Positions 38,896 to 47,641 of a stretch of 64,000 bases of DNA are shown piece after piece. The DNA is taken from NCBI RefSeq assembly GCF_014647975.1, contig NZ_BMQF01000020.1, positions 62,001 through 126,000 of the forward strand, given 5' to 3'. Every line of letters starts with the position of its first letter. Position 1 is the stretch's first letter. The notes below the pieces were generated by a model. That model searched no databases. It saw only the letters and a list, made by a program, of their open reading frames with translations, and had not been told where the DNA came from. The DNA comes from Streptomyces fumigatiscleroticus. Its GTDB lineage: Bacteria > Actinomycetota > Actinomycetes > Streptomycetales > Streptomycetaceae. The position numbers and the translations under genes were made by a program.

Positions 38896-39536
38896 ACTGG
38901 CTCAACTCCGAGGCGTTCGTCCTGTTCGGCCAGCACATCAAATGGTCGGACATGATCGGCAACGTGATCGGTCTGATCGGTCTGGCCTTCGGCTGGCGGC
39001 GCTCCATCTGGAGCTGGCCCACCCAGTTCCTCTCCGGCCTCATCCTCTTCGCCGCCTTCGCCACCGCCCACCTCTCCGGCAGCGCCGGCAAGCAGATCGT
39101 CGTCATGGTCGTGGCCGGCTACGGCTGGTGGCAGTGGAACCGCGGCAAGGGCCAGGCGCAGGACGGCGGCATCGCCGTACGCTTCGCCACCTGGCGCGAG
39201 CGCGCGGTGCTGGCCGTGGCCGCCGCCGTCGGCACCGTCGCGGTCGCCGAGCTGTTCCAGGCCTACCCGTCCCTGTCCTGGGACCCCTGGCCGGACGCCT
39301 ACATCTTCGTCGGCACCGTCGTCGCCATGTACGCCCAGGCGCGCGGCATGGTCGAGTTCTGGTTCGCCTGGCTCCTCGTCGACCTGGTCGGCGTGCCCCT
39401 CAACTTCGCCAACGGCTTCGCCTTCTCCGGCTTCGTCTACGTCCTGTACGGCGCGCTCGTCCTGTGGGGCATGCGCGACTGGTGGCTGCGCTCCCGCAAG
39501 GGGCCGAGGCCCGTCCTGGAAGGAGCGCCCGCATGA
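38892..39536 (+). CDS. ribM: RibM riboflavin transporter (PnuC family)
   Basis: A 214-aa protein with about seven membrane segments and the PnuC-family features WSWPTQFLSGLILFAAF and YGWWQWNRG. Actinobacterial RibM, encoded inside FMN-riboswitch operons, has been shown in Corynebacterium and S. davawensis to move riboflavin by facilitated diffusion. The GTG overlaps the ribE stop and the stop overlaps ribBA (ATGA), so the three are translationally coupled. Confidence 0.9.
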   Translation: MNWLNSEAFVLFGQHIKWSDMIGNVIGLIGLAFGWRRSIWSWPTQFLSGLILFAAFATAHLSGSAGKQIVVMVVAGYGWWQWNRGKGQAQDGGIAVRFATWRERAVLAVAAAVGTVAVAELFQAYPSLSWDPWPDAYIFVGTVVAMYAQARGMVEFWFAWLLVDLVGVPLNFANGFAFSGFVYVLYGALVLWGMRDWWLRSRKGPRPVLEGAPA

Positions 39537-40822
39537 GTTCCGCCCCCATCCTCTACAGCACCGACGGCATCGAGGACTACGCGCTCGACCCCGTCGAACA
39601 GGCCATCGCCGACATCGCCGCCGGCCGTCCGGTCGTCGTGGTCGACGACGAGAACCGGGAGAACGAGGGCGACCTCGTCATCGCCGCCGAGAAGGCGACC
39701 CCCGAGATCGTCGCCTTCATGATGAGCGAGTGCCGCGGTCTGATCTGCGCCCCCATGGAGGGCGCGGAACTGGACCGGCTCCGGCTTCCGCAGATGGTCG
39801 AGGACAACACCGAGTCGATGAAGACCGCGTTCACGGTCTCCGTCGACGCCACCGCCGAGCACGGCGTCACCACCGGCATCTCGGCCGCCGACCGCGCCAC
39901 CACCCTCCGGCTGCTGGCGAGCGGCCGGGCCCTTCCCACCGACCTGGTCCGCCCCGGCCATGTCTTCCCGCTGCGCGCCCGCTCCGGCGGCGTGCTGGTC
40001 CGCAACGGCCACACCGAGGCCGCGGTCGACCTCGCCCGGCTCGCGGGCCTCAGCCCGGCCGGCGCGATCGTGGAGATCGCCGGCGAGGACGGCCGGATGC
40101 TGCGGCTGCCCGAGCTGATCCCGTTCGCCCGCAAGCACGGCCTGACGATCATCTCCATCGAGGACCTGATCGCCTACCGCCGCTCCGCGGAGCCCACCGT
40201 CCGCCGCGAGGCCGAGGTCAACCTCCCCACCGCCCACGGCACCTTCACGGCGTACGGCTACCGCTCCACCGTCGACGGCGTGGAGCACGTCGCCCTGGTG
40301 CACGGCGACCTCGGCGACGGCGAGGACGTCCTGGTCCGCCTGCACTCCGAGTGCCTCACCGGCGACGTCTTCGGCTCCCAGCGCTGCGACTGCGGCCCCC
40401 AGCTGGGCGCCTCCCTGGACCGTATCCAGGCCGAGGGCGCGGGAGTGGTGGTCTATCTGCGCGGGCACGAGGGCCGCGGCATCGGCCTGCTCTCCAAGCT
40501 GCGCGCCTACGAACTCCAGGAGCGGGGCCGCGACACCCTCGACGCCAACCTGGAGCTGGGCCTGCCCGCCGACGCCCGCGACTACGGCGCCGGGGCGCAG
40601 ATCCTCGCCGACCTCGGCGTCCGCAGCGTCCGCCTGATGACCAACAACCCCGACAAGAGCGAGGCACTCGTCCGGTACGGCCTCCGGGTGACCGGCCGGG
40701 AGCCGATGCCCGTGACCGCGGGCGAGCACAACCTGAGGTACCTGCGCACCAAGCGGGACCGGATGGGCCACGACCTGCCCTGGCTGGACACGGCCCCCGT
40801 GTCCGCCTGCGGCAACCAGTAA
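39533..40822 (+). CDS. ribBA: Bifunctional DHBP synthase / GTP cyclohydrolase II
   Basis: A 429-aa fusion supplying both precursors of lumazine. The N-terminal DHBP synthase (residues about 15-215; DDENRENEGDLVIAAEKATP, and RPGHVFPLRA) makes dihydroxybutanone phosphate. The C-terminal GTP cyclohydrolase II has its zinc cysteines in HSECLTGDVFGSQRCDCGP and the catalytic GHEGRGIGL. Both active sites look intact. Confidence 0.97.
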   Translation: MSSAPILYSTDGIEDYALDPVEQAIADIAAGRPVVVVDDENRENEGDLVIAAEKATPEIVAFMMSECRGLICAPMEGAELDRLRLPQMVEDNTESMKTAFTVSVDATAEHGVTTGISAADRATTLRLLASGRALPTDLVRPGHVFPLRARSGGVLVRNGHTEAAVDLARLAGLSPAGAIVEIAGEDGRMLRLPELIPFARKHGLTIISIEDLIAYRRSAEPTVRREAEVNLPTAHGTFTAYGYRSTVDGVEHVALVHGDLGDGEDVLVRLHSECLTGDVFGSQRCDCGPQLGASLDRIQAEGAGVVVYLRGHEGRGIGLLSKLRAYELQERGRDTLDANLELGLPADARDYGAGAQILADLGVRSVRLMTNNPDKSEALVRYGLRVTGREPMPVTAGEHNLRYLRTKRDRMGHDLPWLDTAPVSACGNQ

Positions 40823-40845
40823 TCCAGACAACTGCGAGGAGAGAC

Positions 40846-41331
40846 GTGAGCGGCAAGGGTGCACCGGAGCTGTCCGTACGCAACGTGGGCGACCTGCGGG
40901 TCGCCGTCGTCGCGGCCCAGTGGCACGAGAAGGTGATGGACGGCCTGGTGGACGGCGCCCTGCGCGCCCTGAACGAGCTGGGGATCAGCGAGCCGACCGT
41001 GCTGCGGGTCCCCGGCAGCTTCGAACTCCCGGTGGTCGCCAAGGTCCTCGCCGGCCGCGGCTACGACGCGGTCGTCGCCCTCGGCGTCGTCATCCGCGGC
41101 GGCACCCCGCACTTCGACTACGTCTGCCAGGGCGTCACCCAGGGCCTCACCCAGGTCAGCGTCGACACCGGAGTGCCCGTCGGCTTCGGCGTGCTGACCT
41201 GCGACACCGAGGAGCAGGCCCTGGACCGGGCGGGGCTGCCCGGCTCCAGCGAGGACAAGGGACACGAGGCGGTGACCGCCGCGGTGGCCACCGCGGCCAC
41301 GCTCCGCTCGGTATCCGAACCCTGGCGCTGA
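40846..41331 (+). CDS. ribH: 6,7-dimethyl-8-ribityllumazine synthase
   Basis: A 161-aa lumazine synthase that forms icosahedral or pentameric shells. Substrate-binding motifs PGSFELPVVAK and GVVIRGGTPHFDYVC are present, and the catalytic His is in that second stretch. GTG start preceded by GAGGAGAG. It ends the riboflavin genes; hisE begins 34 bases later. Confidence 0.97.
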   Translation: MSGKGAPELSVRNVGDLRVAVVAAQWHEKVMDGLVDGALRALNELGISEPTVLRVPGSFELPVVAKVLAGRGYDAVVALGVVIRGGTPHFDYVCQGVTQGLTQVSVDTGVPVGFGVLTCDTEEQALDRAGLPGSSEDKGHEAVTAAVATAATLRSVSEPWR

Positions 41332-41365
41332 GGAGTCCCCGCGAGCGCGTAGGGTTAGCACCACC

Positions 41366-41638
41366 ATGTCCAAGAAGACGTTCGAGGAGCTCTTCACCGA
41401 GCTCCAGCAGAAGGCCGCCCACGGCGACCCCGCCACCTCCCGCACCGCCGAGCTGGTGGGCAAGGGCGTCCATGCCATCGGCAAGAAGGTCGTCGAGGAG
41501 GCCGCCGAGGTCTGGATGGCCGCCGAGTACGAGGGCAAGGAAGCGGCCGCCGAGGAGATCTCGCAGCTGCTGTACCACGTCCAGGTGATGATGGTCGCCC
41601 GCGGGATCTCCCTGGACGACGTCTACGCCCACCTGTAG
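41366..41638 (+). CDS. hisE: Phosphoribosyl-ATP pyrophosphohydrolase
   Basis: A 90-aa all-alpha MazG-like pyrophosphohydrolase for the second step of histidine synthesis, releasing PPi from PR-ATP. The metal-binding helix is seen in KKVVEEAAEVWMAAEYEG. The monofunctional form (not fused to HisI) is normal for actinobacteria. It lies between ribH and hisG; the short gaps suggest co-transcription with the rib operon. Confidence 0.95.
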   Translation: MSKKTFEELFTELQQKAAHGDPATSRTAELVGKGVHAIGKKVVEEAAEVWMAAEYEGKEAAAEEISQLLYHVQVMMVARGISLDDVYAHL

Positions 41639-41688
41639 GAACCCGTTCCCCCCTCCGCACATCCCTTCACGCAAAGGAAGCCGACCTC

Positions 41689-42537
41689 ATGCTGCGCATC
41701 GCCGTCCCCAACAAGGGTTCACTGTCCGGCCCTGCGGCGGAGATGCTGCATGAGGCCGGCTACCAGCAGCGCCGCGAGTCCAAGGAACTGCGCATCGTCG
41801 ACCCGGAGAACGAGGTCGAGTTCTTCTACCTCCGCCCCCGCGACATCGCGATCTACGTCTCCTCCGGCCGCCTCGACATCGGCATCACCGGCCGCGACCT
41901 GCTGATCGACTCCGGCGCCCAGGCCGAGGAGATCCTCCCCCTGGGCTTCGCCCGCTCCACCTTCCGCTACGCCACCAAGCCGGGCACGGCCAGCGGTGTG
42001 GCCGACCTCGACGGCATGACGGTCGCCACCTCCTACGAGGGCATCGTCGCGAAGCACCTCGCCGACAACGGCATCGACGCCTCCGTCGTCCACCTCGACG
42101 GCGCCGTCGAGACCGCCATCGAGCTGGGCGTCGCCGAGGTCATCGCGGACGTCGTGGAGACCGGCACCTCGCTGCGGAACGCGGGCCTGGAGGTCATCGG
42201 CGATCCGATCATGAAGTCCGAGGCGGTGGTGATCCGCCGCACCGGCGCGGACACCGAGGAGCCGAAGGTCCAGCAGTTCCTGCGCCGCCTCCAGGGCGTC
42301 CTGGTGGCCCGGACCTACGTGATGATGGACTACGACTGCCGCGTCGAGCAGCTGGAGAAGGCCGTCGCGCTCACTCCGGGCCTGGAGTCCCCGACCGTCT
42401 CCCCGCTGCACAACGAGGGCTGGGTCGCCGTCCGTGCCATGGTCCCCGCCAAGGAGGCCCAGCGGATCATGGACGACCTGTACGCGATCGGCGCCCGCGC
42501 CATCCTCACCACGGCCATCCACGCCTGCCGTCTCTGA
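41689..42537 (+). CDS. hisG: ATP phosphoribosyltransferase, long form
   Basis: A 282-aa HisG that starts histidine synthesis by joining ATP and PRPP. The PRPP-site motif EVIADVVETGTSLRNAGLEV is near residues 145-164. The C-terminal PII-like domain expected for feedback inhibition by histidine is present (from about residue 210), so HisZ is not needed. RBS AAAGGAAG before the ATG. Confidence 0.97.
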   Translation: MLRIAVPNKGSLSGPAAEMLHEAGYQQRRESKELRIVDPENEVEFFYLRPRDIAIYVSSGRLDIGITGRDLLIDSGAQAEEILPLGFARSTFRYATKPGTASGVADLDGMTVATSYEGIVAKHLADNGIDASVVHLDGAVETAIELGVAEVIADVVETGTSLRNAGLEVIGDPIMKSEAVVIRRTGADTEEPKVQQFLRRLQGVLVARTYVMMDYDCRVEQLEKAVALTPGLESPTVSPLHNEGWVAVRAMVPAKEAQRIMDDLYAIGARAILTTAIHACRL

Positions 42538-42554
42538 GCGAGGGAGCAGGAGAG

Positions 42555-43010
42555 ATGTCGGACCTGCCCGCCCTGCCCGTCACCTTCCGGCCGGGCCGCA
42601 CCCGGGCCGTGCTGATCACCGCCGCCGTCGCGATCTTCGTGGTGATCACCGCGGTCGCCCTGCTGCTGGAACAGCTCAGCCCGGCCGAACAGCTCAGCTT
42701 CGTGGTCACGGCGGCCCTCCTGGCCGGCGTGCTGCTCCTGCTGGCCCGGCCCAAGGTGGTCGCCGACGAATCCGGCGTCACCGTCGTCAACCTCACCCGT
42801 CGGCGCCGTCTGGACTGGGCCGAGATCCTCCGGGTGAACCTGCGCCCCGGCGACCCCTGGGCGTTCCTCGACCTCAGCGACGGCACCAGCCTGCCCGCGC
42901 TGGGCATCCAGCCGGGCATCGCCAAGCAGCGCGCCATCGCCGACGCACGGACCCTGCGGGCGCTCGCCGAGGCCCGCTCCACCGCGCGGCCCGGCACACA
43001 TCAGGGCTGA
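42555..43010 (+). CDS. PH-domain membrane protein after hisG
   Basis: A 151-aa protein with two hydrophobic segments at about residues 17-65, then a PH-like beta domain (KVVADESGVTVVNLTRRRRL; LDWAEILRVNL). Such proteins recur at this place behind hisG in actinobacteria; their role is unknown. RBS GGAGAG. It resembles the arrangement of the membrane protein in the pyr operon. The stop codon lies inside a short tandem duplication. Confidence 0.88.
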   Translation: MSDLPALPVTFRPGRTRAVLITAAVAIFVVITAVALLLEQLSPAEQLSFVVTAALLAGVLLLLARPKVVADESGVTVVNLTRRRRLDWAEILRVNLRPGDPWAFLDLSDGTSLPALGIQPGIAKQRAIADARTLRALAEARSTARPGTHQG

Positions 43011-43047
43011 CTCGGGGCTGACTCGGGGCTGCCTCGGGGCTGCCTCG
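43004..43047. repeat. Four 11-bp tandem repeats at gene end
   Basis: GGGCTGACTCG occurs twice and GGGCTGCCTCG twice in direct tandem; the first copy contains the stop codon of the PH-domain gene. Confidence 0.8.
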
Positions 43048-43091
43048 GGGCCGTCCACCCTGCCGAAGGGACCCCGGTCTTGATTAATCTG

Positions 43092-43124
43092 GGGGCGGAA
43101 GCGCAGACGTCGCGCCTCCGCCCC
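43092..43124 (+). terminator. Terminator-like hairpin after the rib/his operon
   Basis: Stem of 8+4 bp with a single A-C mismatch (43092-43104 with 43112-43124) and a 7-base loop. It is the only strong structure in the 258-base gap before the CBS genes, although no T-run follows. Confidence 0.55.
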
Positions 43125-43182
43125 TGCCGCTCCGCCCGGTGCACAGGGGTTCCAGCTACCCGAGGAGTGACCCCCTCCGGCG

Positions 43183-43272
43183 ATGGACGGATCGTCCTGC
43201 AGTACCTGCGCCGCCCCCTGCCGACATAGCGCGGACCACGTCCGCGACCGCGCCGAGGCGGCGGCATCATGA
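43183..43272 (+). CDS. Possible 29-aa Cys-rich leader peptide
   Basis: A short reading frame, MDGSSCSTCAAPCRHSADHV and nine more residues, whose TGA overlaps the ATG of the next gene (ATGA at 43269-43272). Cys6, Cys9, Cys13 and His15 form a compact metal-ligand pattern. GAGGAG at 43162-43167 is rather far from the ATG. Third-position G+C (about 79%) is below that of neighbours. Whether it is translated is open. Confidence 0.3.
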   Translation: MDGSSCSTCAAPCRHSADHVRDRAEAAAS

Positions 43273-44618
43273 CCATCCCCCTGCTGCTCCTGGCAGCCGC
43301 TTTCCTGCTCATCCTCGCCAACGGATTCTTCGTGGCGGCCGAGTTCGGCCTGGTGACGGTCGAACGCCCCGAGGCCGAGAAGGCCGCCGCCGAGGGCGAC
43401 AAACGGGCCCGTACGGTCGTCGAGTCGCTCAAGGAGCTGTCCTTCCAGCTCTCCGGCACCCAGCTCGGCATCACCATCACCTCCCTCGTCGTCGGCATGC
43501 TCGCCGAGCCCGCGCTGGCCGAGCTGCTGCACGGCCCGTTCACCGCGGCCGGGCTGCCCGAGGGCGCGGTGCCCGGCGTGGCCGTCGTGGTCGGCATGCT
43601 GCTCGCCTCGGCCGTGCAGATGGTGATCGGCGAGCTCGTGCCCAAGAACTGGGCGGTGTCCCGCCCGTTGCAGGTCGCGCGCTTCGTCGCCGGCCCGCAG
43701 CATGCCTTCGCGCGGCTGTTCCGCCCGGTGATCGCCGCGCTGAACGCCGTGGCCAACCGTCTCGTGCGCGCACTGGGCGTCGAGCCCGCCGAGGAGCTGG
43801 CCTCCGCCCGCACCCCCGGCGAACTCGTCTCCCTGGCCCGGCACTCCGCCCAGGCCGGCGCGCTGGAGCAGGACACCGCCGACCTCTTCGTCCGGACGCT
43901 GTCGCTGGGCGAGCTGACCGCGCAGCACGTCATGACGCCGCGCGTGAAGGTGAGCGCCCTCCAGGCGTCGGCGACCGCCGAGGACGTGGTCAACCTGACC
44001 CGCGCCACCGGCCTGTCCCGCTTCCCCGTCTACCGCGAGAAGATCGACGAGGTGGTCGGCATGGTCCACCTCAAGGACGCCCTGGCCGTCCCCGCGCCCG
44101 ACCGGCTGCGCACCCCCGTCACCCGCATCGCCCGCCCGGCCCTGCTCGTCCCCGAGACCCTGCCGGTACGGCCGCTGCTGACCCGGCTGCGCAGCGAGCA
44201 GCCCATCGCGGTCGTCGTCGACGAGTACGGCGGCACCGCCGGCGTCGTCACCCTGGAGGACATCGTCGAGGAGATCGTCGGTGAGGTCCGTGACGAGCAC
44301 GACCTGCTCGGCGAGCTGCCCGAGCTGGCCGCCGCCCCGCCGGAGGACGGCCGCCCCGCCTGGGACGCCGACGGCAGCTGCCGCGTCGACGTCCTGAAGC
44401 GCATCGGCCTGGACGTGCCCGAGGGGCCGTACGAGACCGTCGCCGGACTCGTCGCCGACCTGCTCGGGCGGATCCCGGCCGTCGGCGACCGCGCCGAGCT
44501 GCCGGGCTGGCGGCTGACCGTGCGCCGGGTCGGCCACTACCGCGCCGAGCGGGTCCGGCTGGTGCGCACGGCCCCCGCCGCGGGATCCGCCGCCGCTGTG
44601 CTGGAGGCGGCCCGATGA
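43269..44618 (+). CDS. CNNM/CorC-family CBS membrane protein (first)
   Basis: A 449-aa protein: a CNNM/DUF21 membrane domain (residues about 1-190, with ANGFFVAAEFGLVTVERPEA), two CBS domains (MTPRVKVSALQASATAEDVV; VVVDEYGGTAGVVTLEDIVE) and a C-terminal CorC_HlyC domain. Members transport or sense Mg2+ or Co2+; the old name 'hemolysin' is misleading. The ATG overlaps the stop of a possible leader peptide, and the stop overlaps the second paralogue (ATGA). Confidence 0.93.
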   Translation: MTIPLLLLAAAFLLILANGFFVAAEFGLVTVERPEAEKAAAEGDKRARTVVESLKELSFQLSGTQLGITITSLVVGMLAEPALAELLHGPFTAAGLPEGAVPGVAVVVGMLLASAVQMVIGELVPKNWAVSRPLQVARFVAGPQHAFARLFRPVIAALNAVANRLVRALGVEPAEELASARTPGELVSLARHSAQAGALEQDTADLFVRTLSLGELTAQHVMTPRVKVSALQASATAEDVVNLTRATGLSRFPVYREKIDEVVGMVHLKDALAVPAPDRLRTPVTRIARPALLVPETLPVRPLLTRLRSEQPIAVVVDEYGGTAGVVTLEDIVEEIVGEVRDEHDLLGELPELAAAPPEDGRPAWDADGSCRVDVLKRIGLDVPEGPYETVAGLVADLLGRIPAVGDRAELPGWRLTVRRVGHYRAERVRLVRTAPAAGSAAAVLEAAR

Positions 44619-45700
44619 GCGTGCTCCAACTGCTCTTCGCGGCGCTGCTCGTGCTCGCCAACGGCTTCTTCGTGGGCGCCGAGTTCGCGTTGGTCTCCGT
44701 GCGCCGCAGCCAGATCGAACCGCTCGGCACCGCCCGCGCCCGGCAGGTGCTGTACGGCCTGGAACGGCTGCCTCAGATGATGGCCGCCGCCCAGTTCGGC
44801 ATCACCGTCTGCTCGCTGACCCTCGGCGCCGTCGCCGAGCCGACCGTGGCCCGTCTGCTGGAGCCGGTCTTCGAGTGGATGCGGCTGCCGCACGGAATGA
44901 TCCATCCGCTCGGCTATGTCATCGCGCTGGCCGCCGTGGTCTTCTGCCATCTCGTCATCGGCGAGATGGTGCCGAAGAACCTGGCGATGGCCGCCCCCGA
45001 GAAGGCCGCGCTGTGGCTCAGCCCCGGCCTGGTCGCCTTCGCCCGCCTGTGCAGGCCGATCACCGTCGCCCTCGGCGCCTGCGCCCAGGGCGTCCTCAGG
45101 CTCTTCCACGTCGAGCCGAAGGACGAGGTCGAGGCCGTCTTCACCAGCGAGCAGCTCAACCGGCTGGTGGAGGACTCCGGCCAGGCCGGCCTGCTCGACC
45201 CCGAGGAGATGGAGCGCCTGGAGGACGCGCTGGAACTGGGCTCCCGCCCGGTCACCGACGTGCTCCTCACCCGTGAGTCGCTGGTGACGGTGGACCCGGC
45301 GGTCACCCCGGGGCAGATCGTGCAGCTCACCGCCCGCACCGGGTACTCCCGCTTTCCCCTCGCCGCGGAGAACGGCGCCTTCATGGGCTATCTGCATGTG
45401 AAGGACGTACTCGACCTGGAGGACTCCGACCGGGCCGTGCCCCAGCAGATCTGGCGGCCCATGACGACCCTCAGGCCCGAGCTGCCGCTGGACGACGCGC
45501 TGACCGTCATGCGCCGCGCCGCCACGCACCTCGCGCAGGTGGCCGACGCCTCCGGCCGGGTGCTGGGCCTGGTCGCACTGGAGGACGTCCTGGAGCTGCT
45601 GGTCGGTGAGGTACGGGACCCGGCACACCGTGAGGTGCCGGAGGCGCGGCCGGCGGAGCCGCGGGTGAGCGGGGCGGCGGAGGGGGTCCTGGCGACCTGA
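44615..45700 (+). CDS. CNNM/CorC-family CBS membrane protein (second)
   Basis: A 361-aa paralogue of the upstream gene with the same membrane domain (LVLANGFFVGAEFALVSVRR) and CBS pair (FPLAAENGAFMGYLHVKDVL; GLVALEDVLELLVGEV) but without the complete CorC_HlyC tail. The tandem, translationally coupled pair (ATGA overlap) suggests a heterodimer; family members are dimeric. Confidence 0.93.
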   Translation: MSVLQLLFAALLVLANGFFVGAEFALVSVRRSQIEPLGTARARQVLYGLERLPQMMAAAQFGITVCSLTLGAVAEPTVARLLEPVFEWMRLPHGMIHPLGYVIALAAVVFCHLVIGEMVPKNLAMAAPEKAALWLSPGLVAFARLCRPITVALGACAQGVLRLFHVEPKDEVEAVFTSEQLNRLVEDSGQAGLLDPEEMERLEDALELGSRPVTDVLLTRESLVTVDPAVTPGQIVQLTARTGYSRFPLAAENGAFMGYLHVKDVLDLEDSDRAVPQQIWRPMTTLRPELPLDDALTVMRRAATHLAQVADASGRVLGLVALEDVLELLVGEVRDPAHREVPEARPAEPRVSGAAEGVLAT

Positions 45701-45730
45701 GGACCGGGGCCCGCGCGTGGGCTGCGCCTG

Positions 45731-45764
45731 CGTCGTGGCCGGTCGCGCAGTTCCCCGCGCCCCT
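45731..45764. repeat. Dispersed Streptomyces intergenic repeat
   Basis: GGTCGCGCAGTTCCCCGCGC and its flanks match, from memory, a short element found many times between genes in Streptomyces genomes. It lies between two convergent genes. Only one copy was noticed in this window. Confidence 0.55.
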
Positions 45765-45767
45765 CGG

Positions 45768-45801
45768 AGGATCCGTCGGTCTCACAAGGCCGACGGATCC
45801 T
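45768..45801. terminator. Bidirectional terminator between CBS and AAA genes
   Basis: Perfect 12-bp stem (45768-45779 with 45790-45801), 10-base loop, overlapping the stop codon of the minus-strand AAA gene. Confidence 0.65.
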
Positions 45802-47641
45802 GCGGGCCGCGGCCCGACAGCACCTCGCCGTAGGCCTGCATCAGGTCCGGGAGCCGGAGTGTCGCCAGGTCGTCGCGGGTCAGGGCGCCGGGATAGGTGG
45901 ACAGCCGGAGATCGCGGTACGCGCAGCTCTTCTCGTACAGCGTGCGCAGGAACCGCCCGTTGCCCAGCTCGTCGATCCAGCCCTGGTCGACGACGTGCCC
46001 GGCGATCGAGCGCAGCTCGTCCAGGGCCTCCTCGTCCCACACGTCGCCGTTCTCGGCGGCGAGCACCTTGCCGATCTCGGTGAGCTCCGTGGGGCGGTAG
46101 GAGGGGAAGTCGACGCGGGTGGTGAAGCGGGAGGACAGCCCGGGGTTGGCGGCCAGCAGGCGGTCCATGCCCTCCGGGTAGCCGGCCAGGATCACCACCA
46201 GGTGGTCGCGGTTGTCCTCCGCCCGCTTCAGCAGCACCTGGAGGGCCTCGTCGCCGTAGGCGTCGCCCTTGCCGTAGCCGGAGTTGGACAGGGAGTAGGC
46301 CTCGTCGACGAAGAGGACGCCGCCCAGCGCCGAGTCGATCAGCTCGTTGGCCTTGACGGCCGTCTGGCCCAGATACTCGCCGACCAGGTCGGCCCGCTGG
46401 GCCTCCACCAGATGGTCGCCGCCGAGCAGCCCGAGGGCGTAGAAGACCCGGCCCAGGATGCGGGCGACGGTGGTCTTGCCGGTGCCCGAGGGCCCGGAGA
46501 AGACGAAGTGCCGCTTGGGCGGCTGCACGGGCAGGCCCTGCCCGGCCCGCAGCCGGGCCATGTTCAGCTGCGCCGACAACGCCTTGACCTGGCGCTTCAC
46601 CGGTTCGAGACCGACCATGCGCTCCAGCTCGGTGAGCGCCTCCTCCAGCAGCAGCGGGTCGGTGGGGCCGGCGGGCAGCGGCTGTGCGGGGGAGGCCGTC
46701 TTCTGCCGCACCCCCGGGTCGGTGACCGAGGGCAGGGGAGCGGACGGCGGCTCGGGATCGGACAGCTTCAGCTCGCGGCCCTCGGCGCCGAAGAGCGGGT
46801 CCAGGCCGTCGGCGAAGTCCAGGGCGTCCGGCGCGCCGGTGAGGGTGATCGCCGCGAGGTCGGCGGAGTCGTCGTACCCGTCGCCCTCGGCTATCGCCGC
46901 CAGCCGGGCCGAGGTGTCCATGAAGGCCGCGTCGACGCGGTGCACGGCCCGGTACAGCGGCAGGGCCGCCGCGGAGCGTCCCGTGCCCTCGTGCGCGCGG
47001 GCCAGCCAGTAGCGCAGCTCCTTGCGCTGCGGCTGTTCGCTGCGGCACCGCATCAGGGCGGCGGACAGCAGGGGCTCGGCCTGCCCGTACATCTCCAGGC
47101 GGACCCGGGCCATGCCGCCGAAGAGGCCGGCCTCGATGCCGAGCATGGGGTCGTCCAGCAGCGGGTCGGTGTGCCGGACGAGCTGCTCCCAGTCCTTGAC
47201 CAGATAGGCCCGGCAGGCGTGCAGGAAGCGGACCTGGTGGTCGGTCTCCACCGGCGGCAGCCCGGCCAGCGCCCGGTCCAGCTCCGGGACGTGGCGGCCG
47301 TCCAGCCAGTGGGAGGCGTGCGCGAGCAGCAGATCGCGCGGGCTCTCCAGCACGGGCTGCACCCACCAGCCCAGCCAGTACCAGGAGTTGAGGGTGCGGC
47401 GGTGCCGGGTGCGCTGTTCGCCGAAGCGTTCCCGGTGCCGGTACATGCGCAGCAGCGCGGTCGTCGTGTCGACGCGCAGCGCGTGCAGTCCGAGCCAGCC
47501 GTCGGCCATCCCCGGATCCATCCGTACGGCGGCCCGGAACTCCTCCTCCGCCTGCGGATACGCGCCCATGGTGTAGGCGTCCACACCTCGCACCCAGGCG
47601 AGGTCGGCAGGGGCCTGCGGGCCCCGCGTGCCGAAGTCCAT
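45782..47641 (-). CDS. TPR-AAA+ ATPase of the CbxX/EccA type
   Basis: A 619-aa protein with N-terminal TPR-like helices (about residues 1-270), an acidic/proline linker and a C-terminal AAA+ module: Walker A FSGPSGTGKTTVARIL, Walker B GGVLFVDEAYSL and arginine-finger region SRFTTRVDFPSY. This is the layout of EccA, the cytosolic ATPase of type VII secretion, but no ESX gene is nearby, so the client is unknown. Start ATG 47641 is preferred (GGGGGA four bases ahead); a GTG at 47653 is in frame. Confidence 0.9.
   Translation of the reverse strand: MDFGTRGPQAPADLAWVRGVDAYTMGAYPQAEEEFRAAVRMDPGMADGWLGLHALRVDTTTALLRMYRHRERFGEQRTRHRRTLNSWYWLGWWVQPVLESPRDLLLAHASHWLDGRHVPELDRALAGLPPVETDHQVRFLHACRAYLVKDWEQLVRHTDPLLDDPMLGIEAGLFGGMARVRLEMYGQAEPLLSAALMRCRSEQPQRKELRYWLARAHEGTGRSAAALPLYRAVHRVDAAFMDTSARLAAIAEGDGYDDSADLAAITLTGAPDALDFADGLDPLFGAEGRELKLSDPEPPSAPLPSVTDPGVRQKTASPAQPLPAGPTDPLLLEEALTELERMVGLEPVKRQVKALSAQLNMARLRAGQGLPVQPPKRHFVFSGPSGTGKTTVARILGRVFYALGLLGGDHLVEAQRADLVGEYLGQTAVKANELIDSALGGVLFVDEAYSLSNSGYGKGDAYGDEALQVLLKRAEDNRDHLVVILAGYPEGMDRLLAANPGLSSRFTTRVDFPSYRPTELTEIGKVLAAENGDVWDEEALDELRSIAGHVVDQGWIDELGNGRFLRTLYEKSCAYRDLRLSTYPGALTRDDLATLRLPDLMQAYGEVLSGRGPQDPSAL

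Noticed and set aside
45782..47641. Type VII secretion locus
   Set aside because: The ATPase is EccA-like, but no EccB-E, WXG100 or mycosin gene is present nearby.
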